DNA from: Comamonas testosteroni | Lineage (GTDB): Bacteria; Pseudomonadota; Gammaproteobacteria; Burkholderiales; Burkholderiaceae_C | Reading direction: 5' to 3' | Assembly (NCBI RefSeq): GCF_014076415.1 | Contig: NZ_CP043568.1 | Location: 1,302,001-1,366,000 of the forward strand | DNA: 64,000 bases | Shown: in pieces, positions 50,869 through 59,398 of the stretch | Position numbering within the stretch: position 1 is the first letter of the stretch | Layout of the letters: the number at the start of each line of letters is the position of its first letter | The notes under the pieces: generated by a model | What the model saw: the letters and a program-made list of their open reading frames with translations, nothing else | The model's database searches: none | What the model was told of the DNA's origin: nothing | Translations under genes and position numbers: made by a program

Positions 50869-52380
50869 TTAAACCGATCGGCTGCGCGCCAGGGGCGGGT
50901 TGTGGGCGAAGTACTTGCGTATGCCCGACATCAGCGCATCGGCCAGTTGCTCGCGGTAGGCGGCAGAGGCCAGCTTGGCTTCCTCCTCGGGGTTGCTGAT
51001 GAAGGCCGTTTCCACCAGCACGCTGGGAATGTCGGGCGCCTTCAGCACGGCAAAGCCGGCCTGCTCCACGCGGGCCTTGTGCAGCTTGGCCATGCTGCCG
51101 ATCTCGCCCAGCAGCGAAGTGCCCAGCTTGAGGCTGTCCTTGATCTGGGCGGTGGTGCTCATGTCCAGCAGCATGCGCTGTACATGCTGGTCCTGCAGTC
51201 CACCCACGTTCAGGCCGCCCACCAGGTCGGCCTGATTTTCCTTGTTGGCCAGCCAGCGTGCAGCCGTGCTCGATGCCCCGCGCTCGCTGAGCGCAAACAC
51301 GCTGGCACCACGCGCTGCCGGGGTGGTGAAGGCATCGGCATGGATGCTGATGAACAGGTCGGCCTGGACGCGGCGGGCTTTTTCCACGCGTGTGGCCAGG
51401 GGCACGAAAAAGTCGGCATCGCGCGTCATGAAGGCGCGCATGGGGCTGCCGCCGATACGCGAATTGTTGATGCGCTCGCGCAGCAGATGGGCGACCTTGA
51501 GCACCACGTCTTTTTCACGCAGGCCGCTGGGACCGGTGGCACCGGGGTCTTCGCCGCCATGGCCGGGGTCCAGTGCCACGATGATGATGCGGTCCGTGCT
51601 TTGCGAGGTGGCAATATTGGGCGCAGGCCTGGGCGCCGGAGCCGGGCGTGGCGCGGGAGCCGGTGGCGGCGGTACAGGAACAGGTGCTGGTGCCTGTGCA
51701 ATCACCGCGGGAGCCGGTGCTGGCGCGCTGGGGCGCTGGTTGCGCTGGGCAATGAGGTCACCCAGAGGGTCGGCCTGGGGCGCTGTCGCAATCGCCGCAG
51801 GGGGCGGTGTCGTGATGGCGGGATTGTGCGGTGCCGGGGCGGCGGCCGTGCTGCCGGTATCGCGCAGGCGTTCGCTGATCAGGGCTTCCAGCGGATCAAC
51901 GGCCTTGGCGGGGTAGAGGTCCAGCACCAGCCGGTGCTTGTAGGGGGCAATCGGGGCCAGCGTAAAGACCTGGGGCCTGGCTTCCTGCTTGAGGTCGATC
52001 ACCAGGCGCACCACGCCTGGCGCAAACTGGCCGACGCGGATGCTGGCGATATTGGGATCGTCAGCTCTGACCTTGGCCACCAGCTCCTTGAGCGCCGGGT
52101 TCAGATCCAGTCCCTCGACATCGACGGCCAGCCGCGGCGGGCTGGGCACGAAGACCGGCTTGGCCGTCAGCGGAATATCGGATTCCAGCGTGACACGCGA
52201 GTAGTCGGGTGCGGGCCAGACGCGCACTGCCACGATGCTCGCGCCTTGCGCAATATGCTGGCGCCCCAGCAGCAGAACCACGCCGCCTGCCTGCAGCAGA
52301 TTGCGACGGGAAAGACCCGGTCGGGAAAGACCCGGTCGGGGCAGATCCGGAAAAGCCGTGGAGGAAGTTGTTTTGCTCAT
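50869..52380 (-). CDS. amiC: N-acetylmuramoyl-L-alanine amidase (AmiC type)
   Basis: 503 aa. The N-terminus carries a Tat signal with the twin arginines in LSRRNLLQAGGVVLLLG, preceded by an in-frame 15-bp duplication (52307-52336) giving SRPGL repeats. An AMIN septal-targeting domain (residues ~48-155) and a Pro/Ala-rich linker (~185-270) precede the zinc amidase domain: IIVALDPGHGGEDPGATG, FISIHADAF and VLVETAFISNPEEE carry the His/Glu ligands. It cleaves septal peptidoglycan during cell separation. Its ATG overlaps the tsaE stop. Confidence 0.93.
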   Translation of the reverse strand: MSKTTSSTAFPDLPRPGLSRPGLSRRNLLQAGGVVLLLGRQHIAQGASIVAVRVWPAPDYSRVTLESDIPLTAKPVFVPSPPRLAVDVEGLDLNPALKELVAKVRADDPNIASIRVGQFAPGVVRLVIDLKQEARPQVFTLAPIAPYKHRLVLDLYPAKAVDPLEALISERLRDTGSTAAAPAPHNPAITTPPPAAIATAPQADPLGDLIAQRNQRPSAPAPAPAVIAQAPAPVPVPPPPAPAPRPAPAPRPAPNIATSQSTDRIIIVALDPGHGGEDPGATGPSGLREKDVVLKVAHLLRERINNSRIGGSPMRAFMTRDADFFVPLATRVEKARRVQADLFISIHADAFTTPAARGASVFALSERGASSTAARWLANKENQADLVGGLNVGGLQDQHVQRMLLDMSTTAQIKDSLKLGTSLLGEIGSMAKLHKARVEQAGFAVLKAPDIPSVLVETAFISNPEEEAKLASAAYREQLADALMSGIRKYFAHNPPLARSRSV

Positions 52381-52898
52381 GCCGTCAATGCTTCAAGCAC
52401 GGTGCAGCCTGCGGGGGTGCCAGCCTTGAGCGTCACCTGTCGCTGCACATCGTCAATTGCTTCGATATGGATAGCTATATCCGCAACAGGTGTAACCGCT
52501 GCAGCCTTTTCGGGCCATTCTGCCAGCTTGAGCCCGGCGCTGGCAAAAATGTCACGAAAACCTGCATCTTCCCATTCGCGAGGATCGTCGAAGCGGTAGA
52601 AGTCAAAGTGCCAGATCGAGAGATCGCCGGCCTCGTGCGGCTCCACCACCGCATAGGTCGGACTCTTGATGCGGCCCTGCACGCCCAGGGCGCGCAACCA
52701 GTGGCGCACCAGCGTGGTCTTGCCCGCACCCAGGTCGCCATGCAGGGTCACATAGGCGTTGCGCAGCTCGGGCAGGGCGGCCAGTTGCCGGGCAAAGCGC
52801 TCGGTATCCTGTTCGCTCTGCCAGAGTATCTGGCGCTGCGCCAGCGCCGGTGTGGGCTCGCTTCCTACAATTCGGGGTGTATGTTGAGCAGCAGTCAA
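52377..52898 (-). CDS. tsaE: tRNA threonylcarbamoyladenosine biosynthesis ATPase TsaE
   Basis: 173 aa if started at the TTG at 52898. The core is clear: Walker A HGDLGAGKTTLVRHWLRALG, then IKSPTYAVVEPHE and the HFDFYRFDDPREWEDAG block of TsaE. It works with TsaB, TsaC and TsaD on t6A37 of tRNA. No ATG or GTG lies in frame near the usual N-terminus, so the exact start is uncertain; the TTG would make it overlap the divergent queG start by 18 bp. It overlaps amiC by 4 bp, a common pairing. Confidence 0.9.
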   Translation of the reverse strand: MTAAQHTPRIVGSEPTPALAQRQILWQSEQDTERFARQLAALPELRNAYVTLHGDLGAGKTTLVRHWLRALGVQGRIKSPTYAVVEPHEAGDLSIWHFDFYRFDDPREWEDAGFRDIFASAGLKLAEWPEKAAAVTPVADIAIHIEAIDDVQRQVTLKAGTPAGCTVLEALTA

Positions 52899-53951
52899 TT
52901 GGTTCCTTTGATGCAAGCCTGGGCTCGCGAGCTGGGATTTTCCCAAATCGGCGTGGCGGGCGTGGATTTGTCCTCGGCAGAACCCGGTTTGCTGCAATGG
53001 TTGGCACAAGGGTTTCATGGCGAGATGCATTACATGCAGGCCCATGGTTTGAAACGAGCCCGACCAGCGGAATTAGTTCCCGGCACGGTGAGCGTGATCA
53101 CGGCGCGCATGGATTATCTGCCGCGCGTGACCGGGGACGGCTGGCAGGCCGTGGAATGGGACCGGCTCAAGCGTCCCGAAGAAGGCATCGTCTCCATCTA
53201 CGCCAGAGGCCGTGACTATCACAAGGTGCTGCGCAACCGCCTGCAGAAGCTGGCCGAGCGCATTGCACAGGAAATAGGCCCGTTCGGCCACCGTGCCTTT
53301 ACCGATTCCGCCCCGGTGCTGGAGGCCGAGCTGGCCAGCCGCAGCGGCCAGGGCTGGCGCGGCAAGCACACCCTGGTGCTGAGCCGGGAGGCCGGATCGA
53401 TGTTCTTTCTGGGTGAAATCTATGTGGACTTTGCACTCGAGCCCACCGCAGCAGTCACGGCGCACTGCGGCAACTGCTCGTCCTGCATCGACGCCTGCCC
53501 CACTGGCGCCATCATCGCGCCGCACAAGGTCGATGCGCGGCGCTGCATCTCCTACCTGACCATCGAACATGCGGGCAGCATTCCCGAGGAATTGCGGCCC
53601 TTGATGGCCAACCGCATCTATGGCTGCGATGACTGCCAGCTGGCCTGCCCCTGGAACAAGTTTGCCCAGCCCAGCGTCTTGCCGGACTTCGACGCCCGCG
53701 CCGCACTGGCGGGCACTCAGCTGGTGCATTTCCTGGCCTGGGATGAGGCCACTTTCTTGCGCGTGACCGAGGGCAGCCCCATCCGCCGTATCGGGCATGC
53801 GCGCTGGCTGCGCAATGTGGCCGTGGCCCTGGGCAATGCCTGGCGCGAAACCGGCAGGCCCGAAATCAGGGCCGCGCTGCAGAGCCGGGCGGATCATCCC
53901 GACCCTGTGGTGGCCGAGCATGTGGCCTGGGCGCTGGCGCAGCGCGCCTGA
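52881..53951 (+). CDS. queG: Epoxyqueuosine reductase
   Basis: 356 aa from ATG 52881. It carries out the last step of queuosine synthesis in tRNA with a cobalamin cofactor. DUF1730 is at the N-terminus (GFSQIGVAGVDLSSAEPGLL). Two 4Fe-4S motifs are in CGNCSSCIDACPTGAI and CDDCQLACPWNKFA. The C-terminus (residues ~300-356) has HEAT-like repeat character. The frame extends far upstream but only through the antisense of tsaE/amiC. Confidence 0.94.
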   Translation: MLSSSQLVPLMQAWARELGFSQIGVAGVDLSSAEPGLLQWLAQGFHGEMHYMQAHGLKRARPAELVPGTVSVITARMDYLPRVTGDGWQAVEWDRLKRPEEGIVSIYARGRDYHKVLRNRLQKLAERIAQEIGPFGHRAFTDSAPVLEAELASRSGQGWRGKHTLVLSREAGSMFFLGEIYVDFALEPTAAVTAHCGNCSSCIDACPTGAIIAPHKVDARRCISYLTIEHAGSIPEELRPLMANRIYGCDDCQLACPWNKFAQPSVLPDFDARAALAGTQLVHFLAWDEATFLRVTEGSPIRRIGHARWLRNVAVALGNAWRETGRPEIRAALQSRADHPDPVVAEHVAWALAQRA

Positions 53952-54007
53952 TTTTTAGTGAAACTGGCCTCTATCACTTATCCAGTAAGCACAAGAAGCC
54001 ATCAAAT

Positions 54008-54916
54008 TCAAATACCGATCAGCCAGAGCCCGAAGGGCAGGCTGAGCAAGCCAAGCATGGTGGACAGCGACACCAGACTGGCCACAAACGAGCCTTCATA
54101 GCCCATGCGCACAGCCAGCACATAGCAGGACGAGGCAGTAGGCAGGCTGGAGAACGCCATCAGCGCAATCGCCTGCGGCTGGTTGAGGTGGAACAGCTGG
54201 ACCATGGCAAAGGCGATCAGCGGCTGTATGGCATGGCGTATCAGCAGCAACTCGCTGGCCAGCAGCTTGTTGCTGGCCAGTGCACTGAGCTTGAGGCCGG
54301 CGCCGGCGGCCATCAGGCCCAGTGCAATCGAGGCCGCACCGATGCGTGCCACGGGGGCTTCCAGCAAGGCCGGAATCCTCAGTCCGGCGGCATTGAACAG
54401 CAGGGCGCTGACGGTGGCGATGATCAGCGGATTGCGCAGCAGATGGCCGACAAAATGCTGGTCGCTGCCGCGCGTCATGGGCCAGACGGCGGCCACATTG
54501 AACAGCGGCACGGATACGCCGATCAGCACCGAGACATAGAGCAGTCCGTCCGGCCCTGCCAGGCGCGAAACCAGTGCCAGCGCGATAAAGGAGTTGAAGC
54601 GAAACGCCACTTGCGCTGCTCCCGCATAGCCGCGTGCATCGATGCGCCGGCCCAGAAGAGGCAGGTGCGGAAGGCTGTAGGTCAGAGCAATGCCCAGCAG
54701 GCCTCCCAGTACACCGGCGGCCAGCAACTGGCTGGCGTCGCCCCACTGGATCGGGTTGCGCGTGATGGAGTGGAACAGCAGCACCGGAAACAGCAGGTAG
54801 TAGACGAGCTGCTCCACGGCTTGCCAGACGCTGCGGTTGATGGGCGTGAAACGGCACAGCACATAGCCCAGCACGATGAGCGCGAAATCGGGAAAAAGCA
54901 GTTCTAGATAGTTCAC
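54008..54916 (-). CDS. AEC-family (auxin efflux carrier-like) transporter
   Basis: 302 aa starting with GTG at 54916. About ten hydrophobic helices, with the family opening FALIVLGYVLCRFTPINRSVW and a central break around residues 155-165. Typical motifs such as LGLMAAGAGLKL and the C-terminal LPTASSCYVLAVRMGYE are present. Members carry malonate, malate or other organic acids. Convergent with queG and monocistronic. Confidence 0.88.
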   Translation of the reverse strand: MNYLELLFPDFALIVLGYVLCRFTPINRSVWQAVEQLVYYLLFPVLLFHSITRNPIQWGDASQLLAAGVLGGLLGIALTYSLPHLPLLGRRIDARGYAGAAQVAFRFNSFIALALVSRLAGPDGLLYVSVLIGVSVPLFNVAAVWPMTRGSDQHFVGHLLRNPLIIATVSALLFNAAGLRIPALLEAPVARIGAASIALGLMAAGAGLKLSALASNKLLASELLLIRHAIQPLIAFAMVQLFHLNQPQAIALMAFSSLPTASSCYVLAVRMGYEGSFVASLVSLSTMLGLLSLPFGLWLIGI

Positions 54917-55152
54917 GGCCTGTAAGCATAGGGCCGGTCATAGGTTTGCTGAGAGAAAGCTGTCGCCAAGTTTCTATGTAGTAGTACTTACTGTTGTCGC
55001 TCGGTTCATGCGTGTTGAACTTTGATGCGCTTCAAGGAAATGGTGTGAATCTAGGGTAATTACTGAGAAATCAGGGCCAACAAGAATGTGTCGGGTTTTT
55101 TGCGGCACGTACCATCAGCCGTTCATTTCAGAACTCATAAGGAGACCCCTTC

Positions 55153-56133
55153 ATGAATCGTCGTATGTGCGTGGGCCTGACAATGGCTCTGGCAACTGTA
55201 GGTTTCTCGACTGGTGTGCTGGCAGAGGCCAACTACCCCACCAAGCCCATCAAGCTGCTGGTGCCCTTTGCCGCAGGCGGCACGACCGACATCATTGCGC
55301 GTGTGATCGCCGAGCCATTGAGCCGAGAGCTGGGCCAGTCCGTGGTGGTGGACAACAAGGGCGGTGGCGGCGGCGTCATCGGTGCGCAGGAAACCGCGCG
55401 CCAGAAGCCCGATGGCTACAACCTGGGTATTTCCACCCTGTCGACCATGGCCACCAACCCGGCCATCAACCCCAAGACTCCCTACAACCCGCTGACGGAC
55501 TTCACGCCCATCATCAATATTGCGGCCACGCCCAATGTGATCGCCGTGAACCCCAAGTTCCCCGGTGCGGCCAGCTACAAGGCTTTCGAGGCCGAACTCA
55601 AGGCCAATCCCGGCAAGTACTCCTATGGCTCGTCCGGTACGGGCGGCATCCAGCACATGCTGATGGAGCTGTACAAGTCGCTGACCGGCATCCAGATGAC
55701 CCATGTGCCCTACCGCGGTGCGGGCCCGGCCCTGAACGACGCGGTTGCCGGCCAGATCCCCATGATTCTGGACAACCTGCCTTCGGCACTGCCTTTCATC
55801 AAGGACAACCGCCTCAAGGCCATCGCCGTGGCAGCTCCCCAGCGTCTGGCTGTGCTGCCTGACGTACCCACCTTCAAGGAAGTGGGTCTGCCCCAGGTCA
55901 ATCGCATGGCTTCCTACGGCATTCTGGGCCCCAAGGGCATGGACAAGGCCATGGTCGACAAGATCAATGCCGCCGTGAAGAAGGTGCTGCAGGACCCCGC
56001 AGTCAAGAAGCGCATCGAAGACACCGGCTCGCTGGTGGTGGGCAACTCTCCTCAGGAATTCGCCAAGGAACTGAAGGAAGAGTTCGAAACCTACAAGCAG
56101 GTCGTGGCCAAGCAGAAGCTGACACTGGATTAA
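55153..56133 (+). CDS. Bug/TctC-family periplasmic solute-binding protein
   Basis: 326 aa, ATG with GGAG nine bases upstream. Signal peptide MNRRMCVGLTMALATVGFST then the Bug motifs YPTKPIKLLVPFAAGGTTD, VVVDNKGGGGGVIGAQE and MTHVPYRGAGPALNDAVAG. It ends in an amphipathic Lys/Glu-rich helix. No membrane partner genes are adjacent. It has a small terminator-like hairpin after it. Confidence 0.93.
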   Translation: MNRRMCVGLTMALATVGFSTGVLAEANYPTKPIKLLVPFAAGGTTDIIARVIAEPLSRELGQSVVVDNKGGGGGVIGAQETARQKPDGYNLGISTLSTMATNPAINPKTPYNPLTDFTPIINIAATPNVIAVNPKFPGAASYKAFEAELKANPGKYSYGSSGTGGIQHMLMELYKSLTGIQMTHVPYRGAGPALNDAVAGQIPMILDNLPSALPFIKDNRLKAIAVAAPQRLAVLPDVPTFKEVGLPQVNRMASYGILGPKGMDKAMVDKINAAVKKVLQDPAVKKRIEDTGSLVVGNSPQEFAKELKEEFETYKQVVAKQKLTLD

Positions 56134-56206
56134 GCCTCTGACTCCTTGCCTGCTTTGCTATTGAAGTCAAAGCAGGCAGCGCAGACGCAGCAAGCCCAAA
56201 GTGCCG

Positions 56207-56230
56207 AAAAAGCCTTCGGGCTTTGTTATT
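56207..56230 (+). terminator. Terminator hairpin after the third Bug gene
   Basis: AAAGCC-TTCG-GGCTTT has a stable tetraloop and is followed by GTTATTT. It is 76 bp past the stop codon. The stem is only 6 bp, so strength is moderate. Confidence 0.6.
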
Positions 56231-56278
56231 TCCGCTGTGGCGCGAGGCCGCACATCAAAGGGCATGTGCAGGCGATTT

Positions 56279-57496
56279 TCAGGCTGCCAGCCATTCCCAG
56301 CGCGGAATCTCGCGCTCGTTTAGATTGGCGATACGTGTTTCGCCTAGCTCTTTATCGAGGTGGATCGGTTGCCAGTCGGGAAGGTGGTCGCTCTCTTCGG
56401 GCTCGCCCCAATGCTGGTGCTGCGCATCTTCGAGGGCATTGAGCAGTCGGCTGGCATGCGTGACCACGATGAGCTGGGTCTGGCGCGCCGTCTGGGTGAT
56501 GAGGCGGCCCAGCGCGGGCAGCAGATCGGGGTGCAGACTGGTTTCGGGCTCGTTGAGCACCAGCAGCTGCGGCGGGCGCGGGCTGAGCAGGGCGGCGATC
56601 AGCAGCAGATAGCGCAGCGTTCCGTCAGACAGCTCGGCAGCGCTCAAGGGGCGCAGCAGGCCCGGCTGGTGCATCTGCAGCATCAGCCGCCCGGCTTCGC
56701 TGGCGATGCTTAGACTGGCACCCGAAAACGCATCGGCCACGGCTTGCTGCAAGGCTTCGTCGTCACCGATGTGCTGGATGGTCAAAAGTGCGGCCGCCAG
56801 ATCATGGCCCTCGCCGCTGAGCACGGGTGTGTAGCAGCCCAGCTGGGGCTGGCGTGCCGGTGCATCGGCATCGGTGCGGAAGTGGTAGTAAAAGCGCCAG
56901 GCTCGGATTTGCTCGCGCAAGCCAATGATTTCGGGCGCGCCGCGCGGGTCCACCAGCTCGGTCATCATGCTGGCCCAGCGCGCGATGGGGCGCTCCAGCG
57001 TCTGCCAGCCAGAATCGCCGCGCAGGCGGATGGACGGGCCTTTGCGCTCTACCAGCAGGCTGGCGGGGCGGCGTATGGGGCCGGCCCAGACAGCCTCGGC
57101 CTTGATCTCCGGGTCTTGCATAAAGGGCTTGGGCACACTCGATGGCGCGGGGCGGCCCAGGGCCGTGGCATAGCTCAGGCCGCCTGCGCCATGGCTGGCA
57201 AAGCCCAGCTCCAGCCGTTCGGTTTTTTGGCGCACCGTGCCTTGCACCGGCTGCTCGCCTCGGCGCATGGCCTGGCTGATCTCTTCGGGCCCGGCCCAGA
57301 GCGTGGAGGGCAGGCCGCCTTCCCGCACCAGTGACTGCACGGCGCCGCCGTAGGCAATATCGCCCAGCAGCCGCAGCGATTTGTAGACGCTGCTTTTGCC
57401 GCTGCCATTGGGGCCGGTGACCACCGTCAGGCGGCCCAGCGGCATGATCAGGCGGCGCAGGCTGCGGTAATTGGCAATGGCAAGAGTCGAAAGCAT
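56279..57496 (-). CDS. AAA-family ATPase (RecF/SMC-like, function unknown)
   Basis: 405 aa. The N-terminus has the ABC/SMC-type start IANYRSLRRLIMPLGRLTVV followed by Walker A TGPNGSGKSSVYKSLRLLG. The C-terminal half has a signature-like AAELSDGTLRYLLLIAALL, Walker B LLVLNEPETSLHPDLLP and the switch VVTHASRLLNALE. There is no coiled-coil of SMC length, and no associated nuclease domain. It belongs with the AAA_21/COG4637-type predicted ATPases, some of which act in defence or DNA repair, but no partner gene is present. Confidence 0.85.
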   Translation of the reverse strand: MLSTLAIANYRSLRRLIMPLGRLTVVTGPNGSGKSSVYKSLRLLGDIAYGGAVQSLVREGGLPSTLWAGPEEISQAMRRGEQPVQGTVRQKTERLELGFASHGAGGLSYATALGRPAPSSVPKPFMQDPEIKAEAVWAGPIRRPASLLVERKGPSIRLRGDSGWQTLERPIARWASMMTELVDPRGAPEIIGLREQIRAWRFYYHFRTDADAPARQPQLGCYTPVLSGEGHDLAAALLTIQHIGDDEALQQAVADAFSGASLSIASEAGRLMLQMHQPGLLRPLSAAELSDGTLRYLLLIAALLSPRPPQLLVLNEPETSLHPDLLPALGRLITQTARQTQLIVVTHASRLLNALEDAQHQHWGEPEESDHLPDWQPIHLDKELGETRIANLNEREIPRWEWLAA

Positions 57497-57555
57497 GGCG
57501 GGTGGCGTAGTGGGCGCGGCTCATGGTAGCAGCGCCAGCGTGTACGCTTGAGCCC

Positions 57556-58512
57556 ATGTCCGAAGTCCAGAAAACCTCCCGCAAACCGCAGATTCCCGAT
57601 GACTGGCCGCAGCCCTTGCCGCAGAGCCAGGATGCGCTCGATCTGTTCATCGATGCCCTGCTGCTGGAGGACGGGCTTTCGCGCAATACCCTGTCCGCCT
57701 ATCGGCGTGATCTGACGGCGGCTGCGCGCTGGCTGGCCCGGCTGCAGCCGCCCAAGGCCCTGGATGCTGCACTCGAAGCCGATCTGCAGGGCTATTTCAC
57801 GGCCCGTGTGGACGACACCAAGGCGACCTCGTCGAATCGGCGGCTGACGGTGTTGCGCCGCTACTTTCACTGGGCGCTGCGTGAAAAGCGCGTCGCTGCC
57901 GACCCCACGGTGCGCATGCTGGCGGCCAAGCAGCCGCCGCGCATGCCCAAGACCCTGACCCAGGAGCAGGTGGAGGCCCTGCTCAATGCGCCCGATGTGG
58001 ACAGCCCGCTGGGCTTGCGTGATCGCGCCATGCTGGAGCTGATGTATGCCAGCGGTCTGCGCGTCAGTGAACTGGTGGGCGTGCGCATGCATGAGCTGGA
58101 CTTGCGCTCGGGCGTGTTGCGTGTGACGGGCAAGGGGCGCAAGGAGCGGCTGGTGCCGTTCGGTCAGGAGGCGCAGCACTGGCTGGAGCGCTATCTGCAG
58201 CAGGCGCGAGCGGCGATTCTGGGTGGACAGCAGACCGAGGAGGTGTTTGTGACCCAGCGCGGCGCGGGCATGAGCCGCGTGATGTTCTGGGTCATCGTCA
58301 AGAAATGCGCGCAGATTGCAGGTGTGAATTCGCCGCTGTCGCCACATACGCTGCGCCATGCGTTTGCCACGCATTTGCTCAACCATGGCGCCGACCTTCG
58401 CGTGGTGCAGATGCTGCTCGGGCATGCCGATATCTCCACCACCACCATCTACACCCATGTGGCGCGCGAGCGGCTCAAGGCCTTGCACGCCGAGCATCAC
58501 CCGCGCGGCTGA
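57556..58512 (+). CDS. xerD: Site-specific tyrosine recombinase XerD
   Basis: 318 aa from ATG 57556. The SAM-like N-terminal domain is at residues ~25-110 (LDLFIDALLLEDGLSRNTLS). All catalytic residues can be read: Arg in YASGLRVSELVGV, Lys in GKGRKERLVPFG, HxxR in LSPHTLRHAFATHLL, the second His in MLLGHADISTTTIY, and the nucleophile Tyr in IYTHVARERL. It resolves chromosome dimers at dif with XerC. The MPKTLTQEQVEALLNAPD linker is characteristic of XerD rather than XerC. Divergent from the AAA ATPase gene. Confidence 0.93.
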   Translation: MSEVQKTSRKPQIPDDWPQPLPQSQDALDLFIDALLLEDGLSRNTLSAYRRDLTAAARWLARLQPPKALDAALEADLQGYFTARVDDTKATSSNRRLTVLRRYFHWALREKRVAADPTVRMLAAKQPPRMPKTLTQEQVEALLNAPDVDSPLGLRDRAMLELMYASGLRVSELVGVRMHELDLRSGVLRVTGKGRKERLVPFGQEAQHWLERYLQQARAAILGGQQTEEVFVTQRGAGMSRVMFWVIVKKCAQIAGVNSPLSPHTLRHAFATHLLNHGADLRVVQMLLGHADISTTTIYTHVARERLKALHAEHHPRG

Positions 58513-58518
58513 GCAGGC

Positions 58519-59175
58519 CTAGGCAGCCGCGCTGCCCAGCTGCAGGTGGTACAGCCCCCAGACGGCGGCAGGAAAGCGCTGCTTGACGGGCAGCTGGTCG
58601 AGCTCCGGAATCTGATGGGCTGCAAAAATGGCCCAGAGCGGGCCCACGCCGCCCATGGCCAGCGGCACGCCGTCCAGCTGGGTGGCGATCAGCATGCGCC
58701 AGCGCACGGCCTGGGCCAGCGGTATCTGGCTGCGATAGCCGTCTATTCCCTGCAGGGTCAGTTGCAGGCCGCGCGCCATGGCCTGGCCTACATCCACGCC
58801 AGCGGCCTGCAGCACCTGCTCCAGCAGCGGGCCTTGCAGGCTGTGCTCGGCTTCATCGTATTCAAGCGTGGTCCTGAGCGTCTGCTGCTCCAGGCTGTTG
58901 AGGGCATCCATGCCACAGGACCAGGCTGCATCGAACAGATAGCCATGCATGATCAGCATGTGGTCCGCCACGGCCTGCGGCTTGCCACGATTGGCTTGCA
59001 CGCCGGGTCCGCTGATGGTGAGCACCGCGGGCTGCAGGCCATCGAGCACGCAGGTGCGCGAGGCCTTGCGCGTGGTCGTGGCCGAGGCGGGCAGGGCCAT
59101 GGTGCCCAGTGCAGCGCCCGCAGCACCGCCTTGCAGCAGCAGGGAGCGACGTGTTAGAGGGTTTTGTTCTGCCAT
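58519..59175 (-). CDS. Tat-exported protein with sulfite-oxidase-like (molybdopterin-binding) fold
   Basis: 218 aa. The Tat signal is NPLTRRSLLLQGGAAGAALG. The mature part has the order of the short sulfite-oxidase-like domain: LTISGPGV, an LxxLxxxTLRTTLEYDE strand, GPLLEQVLQAAGVD, LTLQGIDGYRSQIPL and the GVPLAMGGVGPLWAIF closing segment. No cysteine is seen at the position that would ligate Mo, so cofactor binding is doubtful. Function is unknown. The stop lies 6 bp from the convergent xerD stop. Confidence 0.65.
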   Translation of the reverse strand: MAEQNPLTRRSLLLQGGAAGAALGTMALPASATTTRKASRTCVLDGLQPAVLTISGPGVQANRGKPQAVADHMLIMHGYLFDAAWSCGMDALNSLEQQTLRTTLEYDEAEHSLQGPLLEQVLQAAGVDVGQAMARGLQLTLQGIDGYRSQIPLAQAVRWRMLIATQLDGVPLAMGGVGPLWAIFAAHQIPELDQLPVKQRFPAAVWGLYHLQLGSAAA

Positions 59176-59398
59176 GGGTGCTTTCTCTGTGGTGATGGCT
59201 GCAGTCTAGCGGCAAGGCTTGCGGGCGTCATTGCGGCATGCCGACCAAGACGCTGGTCGGCTGCTGCGTTAGTCTATTTGAATGTTTGAAGTTTTATTTT
59301 GATGTTTTCTGTCCAATGAATTGACGAATCGTCGTTCAAATCAACCTGGGAATTCACTTTGGTCAAAAATGCAGGTCTTGATTTTTGGATTTCGAGTG

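Noticed and set aside
52209..52880. Upstream extension of queG
   Set aside because: It runs antisense through amiC and tsaE; the ATG at 52881 gives the normal QueG N-terminus.
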